From NCBI GenBank assembly GCA_020426425.1, contig JAGQQB010000070.1, positions 1 through 11,719 on the forward strand: 11,719 bases of DNA, in the 5' to 3' direction. The notes beneath the pieces are model-generated. The model was not told where the DNA came from, made no database searches, and was given only the letters and a program-made list of their open reading frames with translations. Positions 1-7,072 of this stretch are shown one piece after another. The translations under genes were made by a program, and so were the position numbers. The DNA comes from Planctomycetaceae bacterium (lineage in GTDB: Bacteria > Planctomycetota > Planctomycetia > Planctomycetales > Planctomycetaceae). Each line of letters starts with the position of its first letter. The stretch's first letter is position 1.

Positions 1-62
1 CATCGACGCGCTTGGACGTCTGTGGCAACACAACCGCCTCGAAGACAATTCGGCGATCCTGG
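1..62. other. left edge, downstream of the sulfatase
   Basis: This is the short stretch after the stop codon of the minus-strand sulfatase. No complete gene fits. Positions 1-3 read ATG on the minus strand, so a following minus-strand gene could begin exactly at the edge, but no Shine-Dalgarno sequence precedes it and the rest lies outside the window. No terminator hairpin is visible. Confidence 0.3.
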
Positions 63-1640
63 TCAATCGGCCTTCTGCTTCCCTTGCCGACGCTTTCCTG
101 GTCCGCCACCACTTGGTCCACCCTCAGCACGACCGGCGCCGATCTCGGAATTGTACTTCGCCCACAACTTCTTCAGTTCGGCGAATTTGTCCGTGTTCTT
201 GGTCGACAGATCCTGACCTTCCGTTCGATCGCGAGCGATGTCGTACAGTTCCCAGGGACCGTTGTTGCGATTGACGAGTTTGAAATCACCCGCGCGCAAG
301 GCGTTGTTCTTCCCGTAGAAGGTGAAGTAGATCGCTTCGTGCGGCTCGCGTTGCTGGCCAGCAAAGATGGGACGCAGGCTGCGTCCCCGCGCTGGTCCGA
401 CCGATCTCCCCTGATATTCACTCGGGTACTGTGTCTCGGCCAGATCGAGGAACGTCGTCATGAAGTCGACCAGATGCCCCGGTTGGTGTGTGATCTGTCC
501 CGGAGTCGCGATCCCTTTTGGCCAATGTGCGATCAATGGTGTGCTGATCCCGCCTTCGTGCTGATTCTGTTTGTACTCGCGCCAGGGGGTGTTACAAGCA
601 TGTGCCCAGCCTTTGTCGTAGGTCCAGTACGACTCGGGATCCCACGGCATGAGATTCCGTTCAATCGTGTTCGGCTTCGTTCGCTGGAACGGACAAGCGC
701 CATTGTCGGAAAGGAAAAGGATGAGGGTGTTGTCAAACTCCTCCAGCTCACGCAGCGTGTCAGTCAGGCGACCAATGTTCTGATCAACGCGATCTACCAT
801 CGCGGCGAAGGTGGCCATCATCAGGTTCTCGCGTTCGCGCTGTTTGTCATCGAGCGATTCCCAGGCAGGGACATCATCAGGACGCGGCGAGAGCTGTTGC
901 TCTGCGGAAACGATGCCCAGTTCCTTCATGCGTGCGAGTCGTTCCTCGCGCAGCTTGTCCCAACCTTCGCGATACCGATCCATATACTTCCGGACTTCGG
1001 CCTCCGGCGCCTGGAGGGGATAGTGCGGCGCATTGTATGCCAGGTACAGAAAGAACGGCTTCGCGCGGTCCGCTTCGTGAATGAACTTGATGGCATAATC
1101 CGTGTCGGCGTCGGTGGTGTAGAAGCCGGACTTGGGGACTTCGAACGGCTTGCCATCGAGGCGGAAGGTGTTGTCGCCGGTAAAGAAGTTGGTCGCCCCG
1201 CTCAGATGGCCGAAGTATCGATCAAAGCCACGATCAGTCGGCTCCGCGCTCATGTGCCACTTGCCGCTCATCAGCGTCGTGTAGCCCGCTGGTTGCAGCG
1301 CCTCGGCCAGCGTGACCGCGTTGTTGAGTTTTCCGACGCCCACTTCCGGCGCGTATCGACCCGTGAGCAGCGTCGCGCGCGTCGTTTCGCATTTGGCGCA
1401 ATTGTAGAATTGTGTGAACCGCAAGCCACGCTGAGCGAGACCATCGAGATGCGGCGTGCGAATCTCACCGCCATAGCAGCCGATGTCCGAATACCCCATA
1501 TCGTCGACGAGAATCAGAATGATGTTCGGTCGTTCCGTCGCCGGGGCGCTGGACGCGAGCACCAGGAATGCGGTCAACAGCAAACTGAGCTTCCAACCAT
1601 GGAGCCGACAGCGGGATCGAACAGCATTGGCGCGGAACAT
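63..1640 (-). CDS. secreted sulfatase (arylsulfatase-type, alkaline phosphatase superfamily)
   Basis: A 525-residue S1-type sulfatase, expected to hydrolyse sulfate esters (probably of polysaccharides) outside the inner membrane. Residues 1-34 form a signal peptide (basic start, hydrophobic LSLLLTAFLVLASS, cleavage after APA). Seen next are the metal-binding pair D46-D47 in VDDMGYSD, the active-site motif C84-E-T-T-R88 followed by ATLLTG, K127 and H129 in SGKWH, H206 in APHYP, D312-N313 in SDNG, and K357 before HEGG. C84 is the expected formylglycine residue, but the motif has Thr where CxPxR or CxAxR has Pro/Ala. The C-terminal 22 residues or so are Gly/Lys/Arg-rich low complexity. I chose the ATG at 1640 because AGGAG lies 10 nt upstream and it gives a normal signal peptide; an upstream TTG at 1688 would add 16 basic residues. 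It stands 444 nt downstream of ubiX, so probably has its own promoter. Substrate unknown. Confidence 0.93.
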   Translation of the reverse strand: MFRANAVRSRCRLHGWKLSLLLTAFLVLASSAPATERPNIILILVDDMGYSDIGCYGGEIRTPHLDGLAQRGLRFTQFYNCAKCETTRATLLTGRYAPEVGVGKLNNAVTLAEALQPAGYTTLMSGKWHMSAEPTDRGFDRYFGHLSGATNFFTGDNTFRLDGKPFEVPKSGFYTTDADTDYAIKFIHEADRAKPFFLYLAYNAPHYPLQAPEAEVRKYMDRYREGWDKLREERLARMKELGIVSAEQQLSPRPDDVPAWESLDDKQRERENLMMATFAAMVDRVDQNIGRLTDTLRELEEFDNTLILFLSDNGACPFQRTKPNTIERNLMPWDPESYWTYDKGWAHACNTPWREYKQNQHEGGISTPLIAHWPKGIATPGQITHQPGHLVDFMTTFLDLAETQYPSEYQGRSVGPARGRSLRPIFAGQQREPHEAIYFTFYGKNNALRAGDFKLVNRNNGPWELYDIARDRTEGQDLSTKNTDKFAELKKLWAKYNSEIGAGRAEGGPSGGGPGKRRQGKQKAD

Positions 1641-1650
1641 GCGATGACGT

Positions 1651-1655
1651 CTCCT
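1651..1655 (-). promoter_or_regulatory. Shine-Dalgarno site fixing the sulfatase start
   Basis: The minus strand reads AGGAG here, 10 nt before the ATG at 1640. The alternative TTG at 1688 has no comparable site, so this decides the start of the sulfatase gene. Confidence 0.65.
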
Positions 1656-1839
1656 GTGAGAGCGGCTGACGAGACTGGGCGAAAGCAATTGAACGGCGAA
1701 CCATTCTGCGCCGTTGACAGCATGGGGTCAATCGGACGGCGGAACGTGAGGAAGACCGGGTGCGGATCGCCATCGTGACTGGAATCCTGGCAGCCGAGCG
1801 CCGCTCTGTTTCCCAACGAGTTCGGCGGACGATGCGACT

Positions 1840-1863
1840 CTTCTCGGCCTCGCGGCTTCGCGT
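1840..1863 (-). repeat. degenerate 8-nt phased repeat, 3 units
   Basis: On the minus strand the sequence after TCTC runs ACGCGAAG, CCGCGAGG, CCGAGAAG: three 8-mers of loose form nnGnGnAG. It resembles the second array at 1979-2010 in period, strand and composition. Such octamer strings are, from memory, dispersed in intergenic regions of planctomycete genomes and often produce spurious Arg/Glu-rich open frames. Confidence 0.6.
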
Positions 1864-1907
1864 GAGATCTCTTCCGTGCCTGAGTCGTAGCGACACGCTG
1901 TCTCCAG

Positions 1908-1920
1908 GGTTCGACGAACC
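1908..1920. repeat. 13-bp inverted repeat
   Basis: GGTTCG-A-CGAACC is a perfect dyad with a single central base. It lies between the two octamer arrays, about 270 nt upstream of the sulfatase start codon. It could be a regulator-binding site or part of a dispersed element; it has no T-run and is not a terminator. Confidence 0.4.
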
Positions 1921-1978
1921 TGCTTCTGTCGATCCGTCGATGCCTACTACGGACCAGAGTTGCCACCATGCAGCAGCC

Positions 1979-2010
1979 CTTCGCGTCCTTGCATCTCGGC
2001 GACTCCGCGT
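1979..2010 (-). repeat. degenerate 8-nt phased repeat, 4 units
   Basis: On the minus strand four consecutive 8-mers read ACGCGGAG, TCGCCGAG, ATGCAAGG, ACGCGAAG, sharing the form nnGCnnAG (ATGCAAGG deviates at the end). The array is preceded by TCTCTTGCA, similar to the TCTC that precedes the array at 1840-1863. It begins 75 nt after the ubiX stop codon in the direction of transcription. Confidence 0.65.
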
Positions 2011-2084
2011 TGCAAGAGACTGAGGCACAACAGCGTCCAGCCTGTCCACGTCTTCGATGCACGCACGGAGGGCACTCCACTGGT

Positions 2085-2702
2085 TCATGTTCCCCAGCGC
2101 GGCGTCAGGGAGATACTCAGGCCGAGTTGATCACAGATGCGCCCGACGATGAAATCGACGAGGTCGTCCAGTGTTGTCGGCTGGTGATAGAACCCAGGCA
2201 TCGCCGGCAGGACGACTCCCCCAGCAGTGGTCAGTCGCTGCATGTTCTCCAAATGAATCGCACTGAGCGGTGTTTCGCGCGGAACAACGATCAGTTTGCG
2301 CCGCTCCTTAAGATGCACATCAGCAGCACGATGAATGAGGTTCGATGAGATCCCCTGCGCGATGCTCGCCAGCGTCCCCATTGAACAGGGACAGACGATC
2401 ATTCCAGACGAAGGTGCCGAGCCACTCGCGACCGGAGCGTTGAAATCGAGCAGGGAGTGATAGCGGACCTGACCGGGACACTGCGCCGCCTCGGCCAGTG
2501 GCCGGCGCTGGAACTTGAGTAACGCGTCAAGGTCGGGTTGAGCAAGATCGACCTCAAGTCCGACCTCCGCCGACAGCACTCGCGTGGCGGCGTGACTCAG
2601 CAACAATTGAACGTCGTGCCCTGCATCGACCAACACCTGCAGCAAACGCAATGCATACGGGGCACCGCTGGCGCCAGTCATTGCGAGCACGAAGTTGGCC
2701 AT
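2085..2702 (-). CDS. ubiX: flavin prenyltransferase UbiX
   Basis: A 205-residue cytoplasmic enzyme, the usual length for UbiX. It joins a dimethylallyl group to FMN to give prenyl-FMN, the cofactor of UbiD-family (de)carboxylases used in ubiquinone/menaquinone-type and aromatic acid pathways. Visible motifs: TGASGAPYA at 9-17 (flavin phosphate binding), SGSAPSSGM at 93-101, CPCSMGTLASIAQG at 104-117, NLIHRAADVHLKERR at 121-135, VPRETPLSAIHLENM at 140-154 and PAMPGFYHQP at 166-175. R125, K132, R142, E143 and Y172 match the conserved active-site positions of the family. The ATG at 2702 has no good Shine-Dalgarno site, but the protein begins exactly where the family does. No ubiD or other quinone-pathway gene is present in the window, so the partner enzyme is encoded elsewhere. 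Because the family is highly conserved, the assignment is firm even though the pathway served is not. Confidence 0.96.
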   Translation of the reverse strand: MANFVLAMTGASGAPYALRLLQVLVDAGHDVQLLLSHAATRVLSAEVGLEVDLAQPDLDALLKFQRRPLAEAAQCPGQVRYHSLLDFNAPVASGSAPSSGMIVCPCSMGTLASIAQGISSNLIHRAADVHLKERRKLIVVPRETPLSAIHLENMQRLTTAGGVVLPAMPGFYHQPTTLDDLVDFIVGRICDQLGLSISLTPRWGT

Positions 2703-2739
2703 GGGGAGGTGCTTGGTAACGGTGTTCTGGACTGAGAGT

Positions 2740-2874
2740 TCAGAGCCGGGAAGCGAGCGAGAATCGAGATTCAGACGCTTCGTCCTCTCCTTCGATCAAT
2801 TGCCGGTCTTCAGGATCATAGTCAGACAACCAGTGCGCGACGATCGAATTCCCTGCGGCTCGCAAACCGCACAA
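2740..2874 (-). CDS. possible 44-residue protein upstream of ubiX (uncertain)
   Basis: A short open frame ends 37 nt before the ubiX start codon, on the same strand. It would begin at a TTG preceded by AAGG at 6 nt spacing and reads as an acidic peptide containing HWLSDYDPEDRQLIEGED, which is more protein-like than the junk frames nearby. I recognise no family. The TTG start, small size and lack of an upstream ATG make it doubtful. If it is not a gene, the 286 nt between ubiX and the DUF1501 gene is simply a divergent promoter region, in which I could not find a convincing promoter. Confidence 0.2.
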   Translation of the reverse strand: MCGLRAAGNSIVAHWLSDYDPEDRQLIEGEDEASESRFSLASRL

Positions 2875-2988
2875 TCGCCGCCTTAGCCCATGGAACTTGC
2901 CAGCGTCTCTCGAAACGGCTTGCCAATCCCCTTCGAATCAGTCAATCTTCATGGGTTAAGGTTCATGTTTTCTGGTCTGGGTACCGTG

Positions 2989-4389
2989 ATGTTGAGACTC
3001 ACTGCTCAAGGGATGCACTTGTGCGACGGGGTAACCCGGCGAGAATGGTTGCGGCTGGGATCGCTGGGCTTGGGGGGGCTGACCCTGCCCACCCTGCTGC
3101 GTGCCCGGGCCGAGGGGGCGGAAACTGGTCATCCAGCGACTGCGAAGTCGGTGATCGTGCTGTTCAACTCCGGCGGGATGCCGCAGCACGAAACATGGGA
3201 TCCGAAGCCAGAAGCGCCAAAAGAAGTTCGTGGCGACTTTGGGGTCATCTCGACGAAGACCCCCGGGCTGTTCGTCGGTGAGTTGATGCCCAAGTTGGCT
3301 CAGTTGACCGACCGCATCGCGGTGATTCGATCCATGGTGACGGGCGACAATGCTCATTCGACCAGCGGCTACCAGATGCTCACCGGGGTGCCGCATGTGC
3401 CCCTGAATCGCGAGAATGCCGGGCCGGGCAAGCCAAATGACTGGCCCTCCTTGAACGCACTGGTCCAGGCGCTCCGACCGACTCGCGGTGGCCTACCTGC
3501 CTCAATCGCGCTGCCGCGCAAAATGGCGAACAACAACGGGCAGGATCCCTGGCCGGGGACAGATGCCGGATTCCTCGGTCGCAAGGTCGATCCCTGGTTT
3601 CTGGTCTGCAATCCAAACGAAGAAAACTTCACCATGCCGGGCGGTGAGTTCCTGGACGGCATGGCGCAGGCGCGATTCGACTCGCGTCTGTCGTTGATGC
3701 AGCAACTGCGACAACCGCTCGATCAGCTGGAACGCCAGGCGACAATCACAGACTACAGCAACTACCAGCAGCAGGCACTGGAGTTGATTGCAGGAGGATC
3801 GGCGCGACAGGCGTTCGACATCGAAGCGGAGTCGCCGGAAACACGCGAGCGGTACACTCGGACTCATTACGGACAGAGCGTGCTGCTGGCCCGTCGCTTG
3901 ATTGAAGCCGGCGTATCGCTGGTGCAGGTACAGTCAGTCTCCGAAGATAAGAATCGCCCCAATGGCGGTGGCTGGGATACGCACACCAAGCACAGCGAAA
4001 GCCTCAAAGGCTGGTTGATGCCGACATTCGATCAGGTCACGTCGACGCTGATTCTGGATCTCGAAGAGCGAGGCCTACTGGATGAGACACTCGTCTGCAT
4101 GGTGACCGAGTTCGGGCACACACCAAAATTCAACAAGCGAGAAGGGCGAGATCACTGGGGACGTGTCTTTTCCATCGCGCTCGCTGGTGGGGGAATTCGT
4201 GGCGGAATCGTGCATGGCGCCTCAGACCGCAACGCAGCCGAACCAGCACTCGATCCCGTTCAGCCGTGCGACTATCTCGCCACGGTCTTCCATTGCCTCG
4301 GCTTCGCGCCCGACACCATCGTGCATGACGTCGAAGGGCGCCCGCTGCCGATCAGTCGCGGCAAAGTGCTCGACGGGTTGCTGGCGTAG
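2989..4389 (+). CDS. DUF1501 domain-containing protein, Tat-exported
   Basis: A 466-residue DUF1501 protein, a family related to the alkaline phosphatase/sulfatase superfamily and strongly expanded in planctomycetes; its reaction is unknown. The N-terminus has a twin-arginine signal: T-R-R-E-W-L at about 16-21 followed by LGSLGLGGLTLPTLL. Family motifs seen are FNSGGMPQHETWDPKP (about 59-74), HSTSGYQMLTG, GGGWDTHTKH, VTEFGHTPKFNKREGRDHWG and ALAGGGIRGG. These hold the Asp/His residues expected at a metal site. I chose the ATG at 2989 because homologues typically begin about 15 residues before the Tat motif. In-frame ATGs at 2965 (with a poorly spaced AAGG) and 2890 are alternatives; none has a strong ribosome site. 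The gene ends 27 nt before the second sulfatase, so the two are probably co-transcribed. In planctomycetes DUF1501 genes often pair with DUF1549/DUF1553 cytochrome genes; here the partner is a sulfatase. Confidence 0.93.
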   Translation: MLRLTAQGMHLCDGVTRREWLRLGSLGLGGLTLPTLLRARAEGAETGHPATAKSVIVLFNSGGMPQHETWDPKPEAPKEVRGDFGVISTKTPGLFVGELMPKLAQLTDRIAVIRSMVTGDNAHSTSGYQMLTGVPHVPLNRENAGPGKPNDWPSLNALVQALRPTRGGLPASIALPRKMANNNGQDPWPGTDAGFLGRKVDPWFLVCNPNEENFTMPGGEFLDGMAQARFDSRLSLMQQLRQPLDQLERQATITDYSNYQQQALELIAGGSARQAFDIEAESPETRERYTRTHYGQSVLLARRLIEAGVSLVQVQSVSEDKNRPNGGGWDTHTKHSESLKGWLMPTFDQVTSTLILDLEERGLLDETLVCMVTEFGHTPKFNKREGRDHWGRVFSIALAGGGIRGGIVHGASDRNAAEPALDPVQPCDYLATVFHCLGFAPDTIVHDVEGRPLPISRGKVLDGLLA

Positions 4390-4416
4390 AGCACGTCAAT
4401 TCACGTGAACCTGACC

Positions 4417-5826
4417 ATGAAGCGACCACTCCAATATCTCGTTTTGCTGGTCGGAGTCGTGCTGTTTGCGACCACGGGACGAGCGGAAACTCCACCAAAC
4501 ATCATTCTGATACTCTGCGACAACCTCGGCTATGGCGATGTCGGTTGTTATGGATCGAAACTGCATCGCACACCGCATGTCGATCGACTGGCCCGGGAAG
4601 GTCTGCGGTTTACGGACTTCTATGTCTCCAGCGGAGTTTGCACACCGTCGCGCGCGAGTTTGATGACCGGTTGCTATCCGCGCCGCGTTGGCTTACATCG
4701 GCCCGATAATCCCGGACTGGTGCTGCAGCCGGTGTCGCACATGGGATTGCATCCTGATGAAGTCACCATCGCTGAAGTGCTCAAGTCCGCCGGATACGCA
4801 ACCAGCCTGATCGGCAAATGGCATCTTGGCGATCAACCGACGCTGCTCCCAACGCGACAAGGCTTCGACGAATACCTGGGGATACCATACAGCGATGACA
4901 TGACTCCCCGCGAAGGCAAGCCATGGCCGCCGTTGCCGCTGGTGCAGGGGGAGAAAGTGCTCGAGAGCGGCGTCGATCGAGACTTTCTCACGCAGCGCTA
5001 CACTGAGGCGGCGGTCGACTTCATCACCCGGCATCAGGAGCAGCCATTCTTTCTGTTCCTCTCCCACGCGATGCCCGGCAGCACCCGCACACCGTATGCC
5101 CGACCGGAGTTTCAGGGACGCTCAAAGAACGGGAAGTGGGGCGACTCGGTTGAGGAGATCGACTGGTCGACCGGACAGCTGCTTGATTGCCTGCACAGTT
5201 TGCAGTTGGAGCAGCGAACGCTCGTGCTGTGGATGTCCGACAACGGGGCGCCGCGCCGCGATCCTCCCCAGGGGACCAACGCGCCGCTCAAAGGGTGGGG
5301 CTATGATGTCAGTGAAGGGGCGATGCGGGTGCCGTGCATTGCCCGCTGGCCGGGTCATGTTCCTGCTGACGAGACGAGCGGACAGGTTTGCACGTCGATG
5401 GATCTGTATCCGACGTTCGCCGCGCTGGCGGGCGCGAAGGTGCCGGATCAACCACCACGCGATGGGCGTAACATCACCGCCGTGCTGCAGGGGAAGACGC
5501 AAGAAGAACTGCGTGAGCGACCGGTCTATTATTACTTTGGCGAGCAACTGCAGGCGGTTCGCCTGGGCGACTGGAAGCTCTATCTCCCGCTCCAGGAGCG
5601 AGTGCAAAACGCGCGCGGCACAACGCAAACGTTCGCCGGGGCGCTCTACAATCTGCGAACTGATGTGGCCGAAGAAGAAAACGTGTTGGACGAGCATCCA
5701 GACGTCGTCATTCAGATCACCAAGCACGCAGATGCAGCACGCGGGGATTTGGGTGACTGGAACCGACCTGGACGAGGCCAGCGCGAAGCAGCATTCATCG
5801 AGCAACCAGTGCCGCTACTGCCATAG
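4417..5826 (+). CDS. secreted sulfatase (arylsulfatase A-like)
   Basis: A 469-residue S1-type sulfatase. Residues 1-23 are a Sec signal peptide (KRP, hydrophobic YLVLLVGVVLFATT, cleavage after GRA). The active-site motif is canonical: C75-T-P-S-R79 followed by ASLMTG, with C75 expected to be converted to formylglycine. Other expected active-site positions are K134 and H136 in GKWHLG, H217 in LSHAMPG, D275-N276 in SDNG and K292 in PLKGWG. At the first metal-binding pair the sequence is C-D35-N36-LGYGD, so the usual second Asp is Asn. I chose the ATG at 4417 because it gives a compact signal peptide; a GTG at 4405 would add four residues. Neither has a good Shine-Dalgarno site, which fits translation following from the DUF1501 gene 27 nt upstream. 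The layout resembles arylsulfatase A-type enzymes, but the sulfated substrate cannot be read from sequence. Confidence 0.94.
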   Translation: MKRPLQYLVLLVGVVLFATTGRAETPPNIILILCDNLGYGDVGCYGSKLHRTPHVDRLAREGLRFTDFYVSSGVCTPSRASLMTGCYPRRVGLHRPDNPGLVLQPVSHMGLHPDEVTIAEVLKSAGYATSLIGKWHLGDQPTLLPTRQGFDEYLGIPYSDDMTPREGKPWPPLPLVQGEKVLESGVDRDFLTQRYTEAAVDFITRHQEQPFFLFLSHAMPGSTRTPYARPEFQGRSKNGKWGDSVEEIDWSTGQLLDCLHSLQLEQRTLVLWMSDNGAPRRDPPQGTNAPLKGWGYDVSEGAMRVPCIARWPGHVPADETSGQVCTSMDLYPTFAALAGAKVPDQPPRDGRNITAVLQGKTQEELRERPVYYYFGEQLQAVRLGDWKLYLPLQERVQNARGTTQTFAGALYNLRTDVAEEENVLDEHPDVVIQITKHADAARGDLGDWNRPGRGQREAAFIEQPVPLLP

Positions 5827-5917
5827 TGCATCTTGCGGAATGATGTTCAGCGAGCATGTGTGAACCGCGCCCACGAACGTCCCCCGCTCGCCGTGGTCAT
5901 TTCTCACGTGCGGCACG

Positions 5918-6052
5918 TTAATTGAACTGCCAGCCGTAGCTGTTGAGTTCCAGTGCTAGAAAGATGCAGCCAGTAGTCAGGGCCGCGACGGAGATGAACA
6001 ACAGCGCCACGTAGACGTCCGGTGTCGGATCCTCAGAGTTTTGTCGTGACAT
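5918..6052 (-). CDS. 44-residue single-span membrane protein
   Basis: A short gene supported by its ribosome site, its overlap and its composition. It encodes a hydrophilic acidic N-terminus (MSRQNSEDPTPD), one clear transmembrane helix from about residue 13 to 35 (VYVALLFISVAALTTGCIFLALEL), and a short tail NSYGWQFN. Charge placement does not settle the orientation. The ATG at 6052 follows an AGGAGGGGG stretch at good spacing, and the first 20 nt overlap the end of the coiled-coil gene 6033-6902, so translation is probably coupled. It converges on the second sulfatase with 91 nt between stop codons. I recognise no named family. Its place in the group suggests a small subunit or accessory of the membrane-anchored coiled-coil proteins encoded next to it. 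Confidence 0.78.
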   Translation of the reverse strand: MSRQNSEDPTPDVYVALLFISVAALTTGCIFLALELNSYGWQFN

Positions 6053-6902
6053 TGTCCCCCTCCTGAATGATGCCGTTCTTCGCGGCCAAGATGACCTCAG
6101 CGACGGCTGAGTCTGGATTCACTGAAACAACTTTCACTTTGCCCAACCACTCGGCCCCGTTGCCCCCATTGGAGGGAATGTGAACCACATCCATCGAGTG
6201 CCCGACAAGCAGGCCATCGTCACTGCCGATGGTCAGCTCCACGAACTTCACGCGGTTGGTCTTGTCTCGTTTGACGGTCCTGACCAGTCCTTCGACCGGG
6301 GGTGCCGGGGCGCTCAACTTCGCCACTTCGCGAGGATTCGTCGGCAGGCTGTAGGCGGCGACAATCCGTTCCAGATAGGCTGACTGTTCGAGCAGTTCGT
6401 TATGCTTAGCGATCAGTTCATCGTAGTCGGCATTTTTACTGATGATCTGATCTTTCAGGCTGCGGTTCTCCCCCGAGATGGTATCGAGTTGCACCTGGAG
6501 TTTGTCGTTTTCAATCCGACGTCGTTCCGCCTCTTCCTGGCGGAAGCGAGCTTCGGCGGCTTTGGCTTGGGCAAGACCTTTCTCTGTGTCCCGCTGCTGT
6601 TCAACCGTGTTGTTCTGTCCTTCCAGCGTAGCGACCCGGGCTTCCAGCGTGAGCTTCTCCGCCTGGAAGCGATTGGCCCGTTCGGTTTCGTTCTTCAAGT
6701 TCGTGTTGAAGTCCGTCTTGGCCGTTTCCAGTTCTTCCTGAGCGACCTTGATCTGCTGCGTCGCATCATTCAACTGCGTTTGCACTGCCGTGTACTTGCC
6801 GTTCCAATTGGAATGAATGGCGTAGACCGCCCCGGCGAACGTCATGAACAGAACGCTCAACACGACCTGCAGGACGACGAGTATCTTTCCGACGTACGAC
6901 AT
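6033..6902 (-). CDS. membrane-anchored coiled-coil protein with C-terminal beta-rich domain
   Basis: A 289-residue protein without a family name I recognise. Residues 4-28 are one transmembrane helix (GKILVVLQVVLSVLFMTFAG), then a charged Gln/Glu/Lys/Ala-rich coiled coil runs from about 37 to 182. A Pro/Ala linker at 188-203 (LPTNPREVAKLSAPAPPVEG) leads into a beta-rich domain at 204-286 containing FVELTIGSDDGLLVGHSMDV, EWLGKVKVVSVNPDSAVAEV and IIQEGDNV. The order (one helix, coiled coil, beta domain) is that of MreC-like scaffold proteins, and the G-S-D-D-G-L stretch recalls FlgT C-terminal domains; both are fold-level impressions. The ATG at 6902 is preceded by GGGAG at 7 nt, whereas the GTG at 6908 is too close to it. 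It overlaps the small membrane gene by 20 nt and follows the gene at 7073-7756 by 170 nt. A matching domain occurs in the protein at 8379-9929. Confidence 0.88.
   Translation of the reverse strand: MSYVGKILVVLQVVLSVLFMTFAGAVYAIHSNWNGKYTAVQTQLNDATQQIKVAQEELETAKTDFNTNLKNETERANRFQAEKLTLEARVATLEGQNNTVEQQRDTEKGLAQAKAAEARFRQEEAERRRIENDKLQVQLDTISGENRSLKDQIISKNADYDELIAKHNELLEQSAYLERIVAAYSLPTNPREVAKLSAPAPPVEGLVRTVKRDKTNRVKFVELTIGSDDGLLVGHSMDVVHIPSNGGNGAEWLGKVKVVSVNPDSAVAEVILAAKNGIIQEGDNVTTKL
6056..6064 (-). promoter_or_regulatory. strong Shine-Dalgarno site of the small membrane protein
   Basis: The minus strand reads AGGAGGGGG, ending 3 nt before the ATG at 6052; the AGGAGG core is 6 nt from it. It lies inside the last codons of the preceding coiled-coil gene and is the best ribosome site in the window, the main evidence that the 44-codon frame is translated. 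Confidence 0.75.
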
Positions 6903-6909
6903 ATTCACA

Positions 6910-6914
6910 CTCCC
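6910..6914 (-). promoter_or_regulatory. Shine-Dalgarno site fixing the start at 6902
   Basis: The minus strand reads GGGAG with 7 nt to the ATG at 6902. The GTG two codons upstream (6908) would leave only 1 nt of spacing, so the ATG is the likely start. Confidence 0.6.
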
Positions 6915-7072
6915 GAGGGTTGCACTGCCAATCTGAACTCAAGGATTGCAGCGTGGCGTTGAAAACCCTGCCTGTGCCTTCAATTTGATTGTCTGTTGAT
7001 TCGAATTGTCCGCTCGATTAACCGCACTGATCGTTCGGCACTGAGTCAGATCAACCCAGAGAACGCATCCAG

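Larger units (their letters stand above)
1641..2084. other. 444-nt non-coding spacer between ubiX and the sulfatase
   Basis: Both strands contain open frames here, but their translations are Arg/Ser/Cys-rich, run into the sulfatase gene in the wrong frame and match nothing I recognise. I read the region as non-coding. It holds two arrays of degenerate octamers (1840-1863 and 1979-2010) and a 13-bp dyad (1908-1920) between them. The sulfatase promoter must lie here or upstream, but I could not pick out a convincing one. Confidence 0.6.

Noticed and set aside
2..62. Plus-strand frame reading IDALGRLWQHNRLEDNSAIL, faintly like a sulfatase helix
   Set aside because: The frame has no start in the window and would have to overlap the sulfatase gene by some 200 nt before its first stop; the resemblance is short and probably chance.
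12..1778. Very long plus-strand open frame (588 codons) opposite the first sulfatase
   Set aside because: It lies antisense to a gene with a complete set of sulfatase motifs; its translation has no recognisable domain and is typical of an antisense shadow in GC-rich coding DNA.
1465..2088. Minus-strand open frame starting at the ubiX stop codon (ATGA overlap)
   Set aside because: The overlap is tempting, but the product is Arg/Ser-rich, passes through the octamer repeats and enters the sulfatase gene in a wrong frame.
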